From an uncultured Oscillospiraceae bacterium (lineage in GTDB: Bacteria; Bacillota; Clostridia; Oscillospirales; Oscillospiraceae), in the NCBI GenBank assembly GCA_904398675.1, contig CAJFPI010000022.1:1-21210 (forward strand): a DNA stretch of 21,210 nt. Direction: 5' to 3'. Both the position numbers and the translations under genes were made by a program. This document shows, in pieces, positions 6,440 to 15,662 of this stretch. The notes beneath the pieces are model-generated. The model was given only the letters and a program-made list of their open reading frames with translations. It ran no database searches and was not told the DNA's origin. Position 1 is the first letter of the stretch; each line of letters starts with the position of its first letter.

Positions 6440-8206
6440 TCACAGCTTGCTTACAACGACATAGGCGCTGGCCTTGTCATTGCCGAACTTGGCGCTCTGG
6501 GCCTGAATTTCAAAGACGCCCTCAGTGGGCGGCGCGGTGTACAGGCCGTTGCGGTCAATGCTGCCGCCGTTTTTCTCCACCACGCTCCAGTTGACCTCCT
6601 GGCTGGCGCTGCCCTCCACCAGGGCGGTAAAGCGCACCTGCTGCAGCGGCTCCAGGTTTGCGGTGTTGGGGGTGATGACCACCTTCACCGCGTCGGCCAG
6701 CTCCTCCTTCTCCCCCTGCTCCTCTTCCGGCCGCCAGGCCCACCAGCGCAGGCGGATATTCTGCTGGGCGGTCCGCTCCAGCAGCTTGAGCCCCAGCTGC
6801 AGCGTCCCCTTCTTCACATTGACCATGGCCCCCACGGCGCAGGCCGGGGCGGCCAGGGAAAATTCCTCGGCGGTGAAAATCCCGTCGCCGAACACCAGCG
6901 TCTCGCTGCGGCTCACATCCTCCGCATTCTCCACCGCCACAACCACACAGAGATTGCCGGCTCCCAGCCCGTGGATGAACTCGTGGGAGAAGTAGGTCCG
7001 GCCCACCTTGGGAGAGACGCCCAGCACCACCGTCTCCACCCCGCCTGCGGTCCGCCGGGGTGCCGGGTCCGCAGCCGCCTCCTGGCCGGCGCCGTCCCGC
7101 CGGAGGGCGTCCCTGTCCGCCTGGGGGCGGACCTGCGGGCGCTCCAGCCCCTGGAGCAGCTCCAGCAGCTGGACGTTGGGCAGATACTGGTGGAAGGGGT
7201 TGCGGGTCACCTTCTCAATGAAGAAGGCGCTCTGATTTGCCACAATGTGGAACTTGGCCAGATAGATGGCCTGGTCCTCCCGGGCGGTGAGCAGCTCGTC
7301 AAAGTGGCGGGTATAGTAGGCCTCCAGCACCACCTCGCGGAGCGGACGCGCCGTCACCTCCACCGCCTGGACCAGTTCCTTTTCAAGTCCCTCCGCCGCC
7401 TTAGTACCCAGGGTGAGGGAGAAATGCTCCACAGGGACGCGGATCTCCGTGTAGTCGTCCCGCACCGGTCCGCAGTCCATGGCGTACTCCAGCGTCACGT
7501 CCTTGTGGGTGGTCACCTCGGTCTCGTCATAGGCCACCTCAACAAACCGCTCGCCCCCCGGTCCCCGGAACATATCGCTCTCCAGACGGAAGGAGAAGTG
7601 CACCGGCGCGGACACGTCCCGCTTTTCAAAGAGCACCCGGACGGTAAACGCGTCGTCCGTGTTGACATACCGGGGGATCTGCAGCGTGATGCGCACGCCC
7701 TCCTGATCGTAGAGACGGCGCAGGTCGTAGAGCACGCTGTCCACGCCCAAAAGCGCCCGGTTGGGCTCCCGGGTGGTGAGGAACAGCTCATACCCCTCCT
7801 GCACCCGGTTAAACTCCTGGCTGACGCCATTTCCCTCGCCGGAGCCGGCCACGGAGAAGGTCCCCTCGCAGGGCTCCTCGCGGTAGGCGATCCCCAAATA
7901 CACGTCGCCGCTCTCCCGGATCTGGTCAAAGCCCCGGATGGCGCTGATGCGCTTGACGCAGGGATCCCGCACCACGATCTCCCGGCCCAGATAGTCCAGG
8001 GCCATGCCTGCCTCCAGGGAGAAGGTCTGGTTGTCCACCAGCAGCACCCCCAGCCCCGCCGCCACGCCGGCGCCGTGGAGCATGCGGTTGCCCAGGCGGC
8101 GCTTGTCGTTGAAGTAGGTCTGCTCGTCCTCAAAATCCCGGACAGTCATCAGCTTTCCGTAGAAATAGCGGTTGCGCTCGCCGGCACTATACTGCAGATT
8201 GTTCAT
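6440..8206 (-). CDS. Baseplate-periphery protein with C-terminal Ig-like domain
   Basis: This 588-residue protein has an N-terminal block RNRYFYGKLM..DF..EQTYF..KRRL.NR..HG.GVAAGL (11-52), a signature I recognise from proteins encoded next to CIS baseplate genes, probably a baseplate attachment part. A long beta-rich middle follows. Residues about 352-389 are an Arg/Ala/Pro-rich flexible linker. Residues 505-588 form a bacterial Ig-like domain (VVITPNTANL, VNWSVVEKNGGSIDRNGLYT, ending VVVSKL), typical of adhesive or binding tips. The start ATG has GGGAGGAAC ahead and overlaps the last 20 bases of the preceding gene, so translation is probably coupled. It may be the receptor-binding or envelope-contact part of the baseplate; that role is inferred. 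The exact family name is uncertain. Confidence 0.72.
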   Translation of the reverse strand: MNNLQYSAGERNRYFYGKLMTVRDFEDEQTYFNDKRRLGNRMLHGAGVAAGLGVLLVDNQTFSLEAGMALDYLGREIVVRDPCVKRISAIRGFDQIRESGDVYLGIAYREEPCEGTFSVAGSGEGNGVSQEFNRVQEGYELFLTTREPNRALLGVDSVLYDLRRLYDQEGVRITLQIPRYVNTDDAFTVRVLFEKRDVSAPVHFSFRLESDMFRGPGGERFVEVAYDETEVTTHKDVTLEYAMDCGPVRDDYTEIRVPVEHFSLTLGTKAAEGLEKELVQAVEVTARPLREVVLEAYYTRHFDELLTAREDQAIYLAKFHIVANQSAFFIEKVTRNPFHQYLPNVQLLELLQGLERPQVRPQADRDALRRDGAGQEAAADPAPRRTAGGVETVVLGVSPKVGRTYFSHEFIHGLGAGNLCVVVAVENAEDVSRSETLVFGDGIFTAEEFSLAAPACAVGAMVNVKKGTLQLGLKLLERTAQQNIRLRWWAWRPEEEQGEKEELADAVKVVITPNTANLEPLQQVRFTALVEGSASQEVNWSVVEKNGGSIDRNGLYTAPPTEGVFEIQAQSAKFGNDKASAYVVVSKL

Positions 8207-9359
8207 CTTTTGTTCCTCCCGTCACAGATTCGGCCAGATATGGCGCGCTGGAGGCGGCGGTCCCGTCCAGCACCAGGCCCCTGCTCCTGCCGATCCTGGC
8301 GTTCATCCCCAGGTAGCAGTGCTGTCCCAATATGATCTCCTCATTCATAAACACCAGGTTGCAGATGGCGTCCACAGGCTTGAAGGCCTCTATGATCTTC
8401 CACAGCTTGGCGTAGTCGTCCGGTCCGTCCCACCCGCCGGGCATCAGCACGGTGACGGTATACCGGCTGGCGCCGTACAGCCGCCGGAGGGCCGCGGCGT
8501 CCCGCCGCCACACCTGGCAGGCCGCCGGTTCAAACTGCTCGATGATCAGCGGCTTTTTCCCGGTGTACAGCTCGATCACCTGCCCCAGCGCCTGCCGGGT
8601 CCCCTTGATCCGGTAGAGCCGCACGGCGTTTTTCAAAAACACCCGCAGCCGCTCCTCGCTCCACAAATGCCGGTCCGTAACGGCCAGGCAGTCCGCCAGC
8701 CACTGGAGAAATTCCGGCGGCGCCACCGCCGGGTCACAGCGCCGGGGCATCTGGTCGATGTCGTCCTCCAGGTCCACATAGGGGGACTGGAAGACGCTGA
8801 TCAGCCGGGCCAGGAAGGAATTGATGCTGTCGGCCCCCCGGTAGACCTGGGGCAGATAGTCGATAAAGGCCACCCGGGGAAACTCGATGCGGACGCTCCG
8901 CACCAGCAGCTCCTCCCCGCCGTAGCTGGCAAGGGCCAGATAAAACCAGAGGTATCGGCCCTGAAAGCCGTAGAGGGTCATGTCCCCGGGATCCTCAAAG
9001 GGTCCCTGGCCCCAGGTCTTGAAAAACTGCTCCCGCGCCTGGGGCGCCGCCTGGGCCATCCACTCGTCCAGCCGCTGTTCCTCCAGCCCCTCCCGCCGGA
9101 GGGCGGGGGGGACCTGGTCCTCGTCGCTGCAGTAGAGGTAGAGCTGCAGCTGGGCGTTTCCGGGGATCTCCGCCTCCAGCCGCAGCCGGTGCCACACGGT
9201 CCCCGCCTCCAGGGTGTCGAGGGACAGGGAGGCGTAGCTCCCCCTGCCGCCGCCCGGAAGGGCCAGTCCCTCCTCCCCCGGCGTCAGGCCCTCCAGAAAG
9301 CCGCCCCGCCGCCAGTCCGCCGGCCGGTTGTATAAGAAGTACTTTGTCCCTGAGGCCAT
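8187..9359 (-). CDS. Phage tail protein, P2 gpI-like baseplate component
   Basis: This 390-residue protein has a beta-rich N-terminal extension (1-160), followed by the P2 tail protein I region: YLPQVYRG (168-174), FLARLISVFQSPYVDLEDDI, DPAVAPPEFLQWLAD (209-223), then RLYRIKGTRQALGQVIELYTG (about 247-267), with KPVDA (327-331) and the late LGMNARIG motif. In P2 the protein joins the baseplate wedge to the fibre, and CIS clusters carry this longer form. It is preceded by AGGAGGTGGGGCA before the ATG. It starts 24 bases after the second baseplate J gene and its end overlaps the Ig-domain gene by 20 bases, as expected for partners assembled together. Family assignment is firm; the exact contact partners are inferred. 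Confidence 0.85.
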   Translation of the reverse strand: MASGTKYFLYNRPADWRRGGFLEGLTPGEEGLALPGGGRGSYASLSLDTLEAGTVWHRLRLEAEIPGNAQLQLYLYCSDEDQVPPALRREGLEEQRLDEWMAQAAPQAREQFFKTWGQGPFEDPGDMTLYGFQGRYLWFYLALASYGGEELLVRSVRIEFPRVAFIDYLPQVYRGADSINSFLARLISVFQSPYVDLEDDIDQMPRRCDPAVAPPEFLQWLADCLAVTDRHLWSEERLRVFLKNAVRLYRIKGTRQALGQVIELYTGKKPLIIEQFEPAACQVWRRDAAALRRLYGASRYTVTVLMPGGWDGPDDYAKLWKIIEAFKPVDAICNLVFMNEEIILGQHCYLGMNARIGRSRGLVLDGTAASSAPYLAESVTGGTKDEQSAV

Positions 9360-9383
9360 TGCCCCACCTCCTTGCTGCCCCGG

Positions 9384-11450
9384 CTACAGGCTGCCGGTAA
9401 AGCTCAGCTCAAACCGCTCGATCTCATAGATGCTGTTGGGGGGAACCACAATGTCGTCGGTGCGGGTCCTGGAGAGGAAGTCCCCGATGGGCTCCACGCT
9501 CAGCGCGTCGATCCGGGACACGCACTCCAGAAGATCCACTGCGCAGTAGAGCTCCCCGTAGCTCAAAACCGCGCCGAAGGTCCGGTTCAGCTCCGCCACA
9601 AACTCCTCCACCCGGCGGCGCACCAGGGCCTCCGCGTCGTGGTAGTAGGGGGCGGCGGCGATGCGGCCCCGCACCACCAGCCGCACCGCCCGGGGCCAGA
9701 CCACATGGATCTGGGCGTTGAGCATGCGCCGGCGGTCCAGCGCCAGGCGGATGTTCTGCTCATAGGCGGCCCGGGGCGTCCGCGCCGCCCGGCCGGCCCC
9801 CTGGACCACCACGGTGATCCGGTTGTCCTCCGGCGAATCAAAGCCGGTGAGCACCCGGCAGTTTTCCACGATAATGCCCGGAACGGCCCGGACCGCGGCC
9901 AGATAGTCCGCCTCCGTCACCGCCCGCTCCCCCGAGCGCAGGGCCTCCCCCGCCCGGGCCACCGTCTCCTCAAAGCGCTCCGCGTCCTGGCCGCCGGAGG
10001 CGGGGATGATCTGCCGCACCGAAAGGGCGCCCAGGGCGCCGGCGGCGGCCTTCACGCCGGTGATCCGCCCCGCCTTGATGTCCGAGGACTTGCCCCGGCA
10101 GGTGCTGCAGCCGCACAGGAGGATGTTGTCCCGCCCCCTGGGGGGCATGGTCCCCTGGATGTGGTCTCCAAAGCGGATTACCTCCCGCCCGGTGTCCAGT
10201 ACGAAATGGCGGGACTGGGGCGAGGAGGCATAGAAGTCGTCCCGCCGCTGCCACAGCTCGAAGAGGGTCCCCTCCCCCTCCGGCCAGCCCACCAGGATCT
10301 CCAGGCTCCCCGGCTGCACGTCCCGGACGGCAAAGGGAAACTCCTGGCCGGAAAAGCCGGTGCCGCTGCCCAGTATGATATCCGAAAGGCGGCTTTTATC
10401 ATAGGAAACCACCATGGCCTCCTCCGCCGCCTGGGGCAGATGGACCACGGCCTTTCCCTCCGCCGGGAGGGATTCCAGGCGGTAGTCCTCCGTCTCCCGC
10501 CAGCCCCCCTCCTCCGCCAGAAAGACCCGGCAGCCGCCTGTGAGGCCCAGCTCGCTTGTCAGCTCCAGCCGCGCCGTGTGGGAGAAGAGATCCCGCCGGA
10601 CCAGGGTGTCCTGCTGGAACACCTCCAGCACGTTGAATACCGCCGTGTGGATGCGGGGCGGCAGGTCATAGTCGTCCCGCACCAGCCGGGCGCGGAGGGC
10701 AAAGCCTCTCTCCCCCTCGGCCATGGCGGCGCTGTGGCACAGCGTCACCGCGCCGGAAAAGAGGAAAGCGTGGGTATCGTCCCGCATCAGCCGGACCTCG
10801 GCCCAGCCCGCCGCCGTCCACACCTCCCAGGCCACCTCCGCCAGGGGGACGAAGGGCTCCTCCCCCACCGCCGTTCTCCTCTCGCTGCCGGCCACGCCGA
10901 AGTAGAGGGAGAAGGGCCGGTTTGGGGGAAGGGGCGCGTCAAAGGTCAGCACCATCTCCGCATGGGGGTTCCGCTCCGGCTCCGGCCCCAGGCCGGGGAA
11001 CACCGGAAAGCTCCTCCCCCCGCCCAGGGACGCCGCGTCCACCGCGATCTCCTGCCCGCCGCCCCGGAAGAGGACGCCGGTGAGGGAGGCGGCAAAGGCG
11101 GTGGCCGGCTCCCGGTTTTCAAAGACCATCTCCCCGGCCAGCCACTTGGTCTGGGCGGGGATGGGGGTGTCGGCCCGGGCGCCGGCAAGCTGGAGCAGGG
11201 TCCGGGAGCCCCTGGCCTGCCGCTGGCGGATGTCCAAAAGCTCCAGAAACCGCCGCTGGCTCTCCGGCAGGATGACGGACATGTACTCGTGCTGAATGGC
11301 CTTCAGCCAGGCGAAGAGGTCCACCAGGGTCATGCCGGGGTCGGCGGCCTGGAGATTGTTCCAGTCCGTGTCAAACCGGGCGATGCTCTTCACCGCCGTA
11401 TCCACAATATCGTCAAAGGTCTGGTCATTGAGTGGTTCCAGTTTCAGCAA
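9384..11450 (-). CDS. Baseplate J/gp6-like wedge protein, second paralogue
   Basis: This 688-residue protein belongs to the baseplate J-like group (Afp12/gp6 type), which forms the wedges around the spike. The N-terminus has the usual DPGMTLVDLFAWLKAIQHEY (37-56) wedge-start motif. RFGDHIQGTMPPRG (426-439) matches the GDG..G..PP strand-loop of the family, and SGGQDAE (485-491) matches its GG.D.E element. An unusual Cys cluster CGCSTCRGK lies at 446-454, where I would normally expect only a loop. The start is uncertain: the most plausible codon is a TTG at 11450 behind GGGGGTGA, four bases after the previous stop, and no ATG or GTG lies nearby in frame. It probably pairs with the larger paralogue as a heterodimer, as Afp11 and Afp12 do. 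Confidence 0.85.
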   Translation of the reverse strand: MLKLEPLNDQTFDDIVDTAVKSIARFDTDWNNLQAADPGMTLVDLFAWLKAIQHEYMSVILPESQRRFLELLDIRQRQARGSRTLLQLAGARADTPIPAQTKWLAGEMVFENREPATAFAASLTGVLFRGGGQEIAVDAASLGGGRSFPVFPGLGPEPERNPHAEMVLTFDAPLPPNRPFSLYFGVAGSERRTAVGEEPFVPLAEVAWEVWTAAGWAEVRLMRDDTHAFLFSGAVTLCHSAAMAEGERGFALRARLVRDDYDLPPRIHTAVFNVLEVFQQDTLVRRDLFSHTARLELTSELGLTGGCRVFLAEEGGWRETEDYRLESLPAEGKAVVHLPQAAEEAMVVSYDKSRLSDIILGSGTGFSGQEFPFAVRDVQPGSLEILVGWPEGEGTLFELWQRRDDFYASSPQSRHFVLDTGREVIRFGDHIQGTMPPRGRDNILLCGCSTCRGKSSDIKAGRITGVKAAAGALGALSVRQIIPASGGQDAERFEETVARAGEALRSGERAVTEADYLAAVRAVPGIIVENCRVLTGFDSPEDNRITVVVQGAGRAARTPRAAYEQNIRLALDRRRMLNAQIHVVWPRAVRLVVRGRIAAAPYYHDAEALVRRRVEEFVAELNRTFGAVLSYGELYCAVDLLECVSRIDALSVEPIGDFLSRTRTDDIVVPPNSIYEIERFELSFTGSL

Positions 11451-11454
11451 GCAA

Positions 11455-14400
11455 TCACCCCCGCCGCTGCTCCACGGTCAAATTGATCTCCGGCTCCCCG
11501 CAGATGGGGACGGTAAACGGGTCCTTCCGGACCTCTCCAAACTCCACGGCCTGCCGCCCCTTCTCCGTCACCACATAGGTGAACAGGTGCAGCCCGCGGA
11601 TCCACTTGATATTCGGAATGGTTTTGATGCTGTTGTAGATCAGCTCCCGCCCGGGCAGCTGCCCGATCTCCCAGCCCTGGCCGTTGAAGTTGCCGGTAAT
11701 GGGATCGAGAAACTCCGCCAGTCGGCGGCTGATGGCCTGGTGGACCTCATGGTAGAGGTTATAGTCCTCGATCACTGCGTCCACCGCCACGAAGAACTCC
11801 ACATAGCGCACCTCGAAGAGATCCACCTTGTCTGTTCCCGCCAGGAGCATGGAGGCCTTTTCCGCCAGCAGGTGCCGGGCCGGGCGGACCACCGCGTCAA
11901 ACAGCTCCCCGCCCTGGCGGTACTCCCGCAGCAGCACCGCCACCGCCAGCCTGCCCTCCGCCGGGCGGTTGTACCGGTCCACATGGGCCGCGCACTTCAC
12001 CCGGCAGATGCTGCGGTTGGAGGCCAGCACCGCCCGCTGCACATCCTCCAGCGTCACGATCCGGTCCATGCCCAAAAGCTCGCCGGCGCAGCGGCGGGCG
12101 GCCTGGTCGATGGTCTCCCGGTCGGAGCCGCCGCTGATGCGCTTGCGGTTGGTGACCCAGGTGATTCCAGCCGGCCGGGAGGCAAAGCCCAGAATCGACT
12201 GGGGCGGGATGTTTCCATAGGCCCCGTCGCAGACCACATAGCGCACCATGATGGTCTCCTGGGCGCTGTCGGGGGGGATGCGGCCGTGGTGGCCGTCGCC
12301 GAAAACCACGGCCCCTTCGGCGTAGTCCACAAGATAGACCCGCTCGTCCCCGTCCGCCGCCTCCAGGCGGCTCACCTCCCGCCAGGGGATCCAGATCTCC
12401 GTTACCGCCCCCTCGGCGCTGCGCTCCACCCGAACGGCCGGGTCCTGGAGAAACTGCTCCTCCTCCTTCACCGAGAGGCTGCCGTGCTCATTCACCCATA
12501 CCTCCACCTGGGCCAGGTTGGCCGCGGTGAGGCTGCAGCGCTTGTTCCGCTCGCCCCGGGCGATGTAGAAGTACTCCGGCAGCCGCCGCTCCAGCTGGAC
12601 CACCGGCACCGTGTTGGGCCACACGCCCCGGACCACCGGGTTCTGCCGGCCGTCGGCGCTGTCGTAGCGTCCGTCGGCATCCACCAGGCGGATAAAGTAC
12701 CCCTCCGCGCCGAAGAACCGGGCGGGGACAAAATCCGGCTTTCCCACCAGCGTCACCATGGCGCTGCGGGTCAGATTCTCTGTCAGGTCCATGACCTCGA
12801 TGCTCTTCCAGCCCGGCTCGCCGCCCGCCGTCACGCCGTAGTACTCCCAGCGCAGGGAGGGGGGATCGGGGAAGACCCCCTCCTGGATGTCCCAGAAGAT
12901 CCGCAGCGGCCCGCCCTTGAGAGGGCCGGTAAAGCAGAGGTACATGGCCGGGTCCGGGCAGAGGCTGGCCGTCACCAGCGGCTCCTGCCCGCTGTCGGGC
13001 AGGGGGCGACGGCGCAGCTCCACATTGGATTCCACGCCGATCTCCCGGCAGGCCGCCGCCTCGCCCTCGTAGTGGTAGCTCAGCTCCATCTGCCGGACAA
13101 AGGGGGCGATGTAGTTCCCGGCGGTGGAGAGCATATAGGAGAGCTTGTCGATCCGCGCCCGGATGAAGAGCCCCCGGGACGCCCCCAGCACCAGCTCCTC
13201 CAGATCCGCCGGGCAGCGGAAGGTGAGGCGCATCTTTCCGCCCCCCGCTTCGCCGGGGGTAAAGAAGTCCTCATAATCCCCGTTGGGGAAGAGGCGGGCC
13301 CAGCCGATCCCGTTCCAGTACTCCCACAGCACCCGCTCGATGCGCACGTCCCGCTCCCGGACGGTGGCAAAGTCCTCCTTTGTCATGATGCTGCGGTACT
13401 GGGTCAGGTCCGCCACGTTGCCGGCCTGCTCGATGGGGACCTTGAAGTAGTCCATGGTAAAGTCGATGTCGATCACCGCGCCGGCCTTGGAGAAGGCCTC
13501 CCGGTTGGCGATATTGAAGGCGGTGAAGATGCTGAGTACATCCCCGAAGGGGGAGAAGTTCTCCTCCTTCAGCTCCACCGTGTCGCTGGAGAGGGCGTCC
13601 GGCTTAAGGCCGGCCCCCTGGGCCGTCCAGCTCACATCCGTCAGGGAGATCCCCCCCTCGGGAATCCGTTTCACCCGGCAGCGGAGAAGGCCCATGGCCC
13701 CCTCCTGCTCCGTCTCCAGGGGATGGCTGCCCCGGTCCCCCAGCAGGCGCACCCCCGTCTGGGTGGGGAGCACCCGGTCCATCTCCCGCCACTGCTCCCC
13801 GTCGTAGTACTCCCAGGCTACCGTGGCGCTGTCGGAGAAGGTCTCCAGCAGCACCCGGCTCTGCTTTGCCGAGCGGCTGTGGAGGAGATTTACCGTCAGA
13901 TCCGTCCGGTCCTTGGTGTAGAACACCGCGTCGTCGCGAAAATAGAGAACATGCCGCTGCAGCTGGGGATAGGCGTCAAAGCCGAACAGCTGCACCGGAG
14001 CGTTCTCCCCGCCCCGGTCATAGGCGCGGACAATGGTGTCCCGGTCGGCGCTGGTGAAGAAGATGCTGTCGATCTCCGTGTCCAGGGCCTGCACCGCCTC
14101 GGTGGTCTCATAGAACACCCGGCCGGACTCCGTGTCCGCCGCGGCGTAGACCACTGTCCCCCGGTCCACGTACACCCCATCGCTGCCCGCCGTCACCCCC
14201 ATGGAGATCATCCCCTCCGCCGGGGCGGGGGGCAGCAGGCGGGTGCCCAGCATGTTGAGGAAGGAGAGATAGTGGTTGTACATGGAGCGGTTATATTTGC
14301 TGATGGTATTCTCCATCATGGCGGCATAGAGGTGGGCCAGAATCACGCCCACGTCCGGCTCCCGGTCGTCCCAGCGCCACTCCGGCACATAGCTGGCCGC

Positions 14401-14463
14401 CAGCGCCCGCAGCTGCTCCAGGATATCGTGCCGGTCCCGCCGGTCCAGCTTTGGTGTGTACAC
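11455..14463 (-). CDS. Baseplate J/gp6-like wedge protein, large paralogue
   Basis: This 1002-residue protein is the Afp11-type wedge component. The N-terminus has DREPDVGVILAHLYAAMME (33-51), equivalent to the wedge motif in the neighbouring paralogue. Family landmarks appear late: VVFGDGHHGRIPP near 720 and GGSDRETIDQAARR near 776, followed by the conserved alpha/beta region and a C-terminal segment (GREL, IPNIKWIRGL) typical of these proteins. A large beta-rich insert lies between the N-terminal helices and the J core, which explains the length over phage gpJ (about 300 residues). The start is a GTG with GGGGAGGGAAAAGGGC ahead. The next gene begins four bases after its stop, consistent with translational coupling of the two wedge proteins. 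Confidence 0.88.
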   Translation of the reverse strand: MYTPKLDRRDRHDILEQLRALAASYVPEWRWDDREPDVGVILAHLYAAMMENTISKYNRSMYNHYLSFLNMLGTRLLPPAPAEGMISMGVTAGSDGVYVDRGTVVYAAADTESGRVFYETTEAVQALDTEIDSIFFTSADRDTIVRAYDRGGENAPVQLFGFDAYPQLQRHVLYFRDDAVFYTKDRTDLTVNLLHSRSAKQSRVLLETFSDSATVAWEYYDGEQWREMDRVLPTQTGVRLLGDRGSHPLETEQEGAMGLLRCRVKRIPEGGISLTDVSWTAQGAGLKPDALSSDTVELKEENFSPFGDVLSIFTAFNIANREAFSKAGAVIDIDFTMDYFKVPIEQAGNVADLTQYRSIMTKEDFATVRERDVRIERVLWEYWNGIGWARLFPNGDYEDFFTPGEAGGGKMRLTFRCPADLEELVLGASRGLFIRARIDKLSYMLSTAGNYIAPFVRQMELSYHYEGEAAACREIGVESNVELRRRPLPDSGQEPLVTASLCPDPAMYLCFTGPLKGGPLRIFWDIQEGVFPDPPSLRWEYYGVTAGGEPGWKSIEVMDLTENLTRSAMVTLVGKPDFVPARFFGAEGYFIRLVDADGRYDSADGRQNPVVRGVWPNTVPVVQLERRLPEYFYIARGERNKRCSLTAANLAQVEVWVNEHGSLSVKEEEQFLQDPAVRVERSAEGAVTEIWIPWREVSRLEAADGDERVYLVDYAEGAVVFGDGHHGRIPPDSAQETIMVRYVVCDGAYGNIPPQSILGFASRPAGITWVTNRKRISGGSDRETIDQAARRCAGELLGMDRIVTLEDVQRAVLASNRSICRVKCAAHVDRYNRPAEGRLAVAVLLREYRQGGELFDAVVRPARHLLAEKASMLLAGTDKVDLFEVRYVEFFVAVDAVIEDYNLYHEVHQAISRRLAEFLDPITGNFNGQGWEIGQLPGRELIYNSIKTIPNIKWIRGLHLFTYVVTEKGRQAVEFGEVRKDPFTVPICGEPEINLTVEQRRG

Positions 14464-14484
14464 GCCCTTTTCCCTCCCCGCCTT

Positions 14485-14880
14485 TTAGCGTCCGCCCCGG
14501 TTCAGCTCCAGCTCCTCCCGGATCTCCTGTCGCTGGGTGGGGCTGATATCCGTGATATATTCCACATTGACCAGCACCGCCGCGCTGTTGTCCGGGGACT
14601 GCATCACGCCCACATTGGCCCCCCGGATGTGCTCCTCCCACATGCGGATGCTCTGGGCCATGGCCTCCGACATGCGGTTGACCAGCACCAGGTCCACATT
14701 CTGGAACATGAACCGGTTCAGCCCTGCGCCGAAGTTGGGGCGCATCTTCCGCTCTCCCCGGTCCGTCTGGAGGATCAGCTGGATGTCCTGGCGCACGCAC
14801 TCGTTGTCCTCCACCATGCGGATCCGCCCGGTGGCGTCGTCCACCTCCACCGGGAAGGCCCAGCCGCTCAGCTTTGCCAT
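14485..14880 (-). CDS. gp25/gpW-like sheath initiator
   Basis: This 131-residue protein has the size of the gp25 family. It contains the hallmark TDRGERKMRPNFGAGL (39-54), matching T.pGER.M.P.FG..L, followed by RFMFQNVD. The N-terminus GWAFPVEVDD..GRIRMV is also typical. In T4, T6SS and Afp (Afp9) this protein sits on the baseplate and starts sheath polymerisation. The ATG has GAGAGGAGGAGAG ahead. It lies between the spike gene and the wedge genes, the usual CIS order. Confidence 0.9.
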   Translation of the reverse strand: MAKLSGWAFPVEVDDATGRIRMVEDNECVRQDIQLILQTDRGERKMRPNFGAGLNRFMFQNVDLVLVNRMSEAMAQSIRMWEEHIRGANVGVMQSPDNSAAVLVNVEYITDISPTQRQEIREELELNRGGR

Positions 14881-14899
14881 CCTGACTCTCCTCCTCTCC

Positions 14900-15646
14900 T
14901 CAGTTCACCTTCACCATGGCGCCCTTCAGGCTGGCCACGCCGCTGGCCTCCAGGTTCAGCTGGCCGCTGGCCTTCGCGTTTACAGCGCTCTTGCCGGACA
15001 CATCCACCTGCTGGCCGTCAATGGTGATATTCCCGGAGGTCTTGATGGTGACGGCGTTGCCGCTGCCGTCCAGCTCGATGGACGCGCCGCCGCACTTGAG
15101 CACCAGCTTGGTCTTGGCCTCCACCGTCACAGTCCCCCCGTTGATATCGATTTTGAGGTAGTTCTCCCCCGCCTTGTCGGTAAGGGTGATGCTCTTCTCC
15201 TTGTCGTCCACGGCGAGACGGTTCTCCTGGGCCGTGGAAAGGGTCAGCCCCGGTTTCTCCTCCCCGTCGTTGAACTCCAGCTTGTGCTTGGTCTTGGACT
15301 GGATGACCCGCAGCTCATTTTTCCCGTCCTGCACCGTCACCGGCGCCGGCGCCTTGGTATTCCAGAGGCTCCCCAGCACGTAAGGGTCTGTATAGTCCCC
15401 GTCCACAAAGCCCACCAGCACCTCGTCCCCCACCTCCGGCAGGAAAAACATGCCGTATTCCTTTCCGGACATGGGGGTCATCACCCGGATGAAGTCTGTC
15501 TCCTGGGTGGAATCGGAGCGGTTGAGGAGGCGGACCTTCACCCGGTTTTTCTTGTCCGGGTCCTTGATGTCCGTCACAATGCCCACGGTGATGCCGCAGT
15601 AGACGTGCTCCTGGGGCTCCTGGGCCAGCATTTCAAATATGCTCAC
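14900..15646 (-). CDS. Spike protein (gp5/gpV/VgrG C-terminal-like): OB fold plus beta-helix
   Basis: This 248-residue protein has an OB-fold region at about 18-105 (GIVTDIKDPDKKNRVKVRL, then LPEVGDEVLVGFVDGD and PYVLGSLWN), the central part of gpV/gp5/VgrG spikes. From about 125 to the end come short alternating strands (LTLSTAQENRL, ITLTDKAGENYLKI, VTVEAKTKLVLKC, ITIDGQQVDVSGKS, LNLEASGVASL), fitting a trimeric beta-helix needle. Afp8 and VgrG carry the hub and spike in one chain; here the hub is the preceding gene. The start is GTG at 15646 behind GGGGAGGCGG. A PAAR-type tip would cap it, but I find none in the window. Confidence 0.88.
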   Translation of the reverse strand: MSIFEMLAQEPQEHVYCGITVGIVTDIKDPDKKNRVKVRLLNRSDSTQETDFIRVMTPMSGKEYGMFFLPEVGDEVLVGFVDGDYTDPYVLGSLWNTKAPAPVTVQDGKNELRVIQSKTKHKLEFNDGEEKPGLTLSTAQENRLAVDDKEKSITLTDKAGENYLKIDINGGTVTVEAKTKLVLKCGGASIELDGSGNAVTIKTSGNITIDGQQVDVSGKSAVNAKASGQLNLEASGVASLKGAMVKVN

Positions 15647-15662
15647 GAAATCTCCGCCTCCC

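Noticed and set aside
11296..15027. Plus-strand open frame of 1243 codons opposite the wedge and gp25 genes
   Set aside because: Same mirror effect; the minus strand holds recognisable baseplate J and gp25 families across the same bases.
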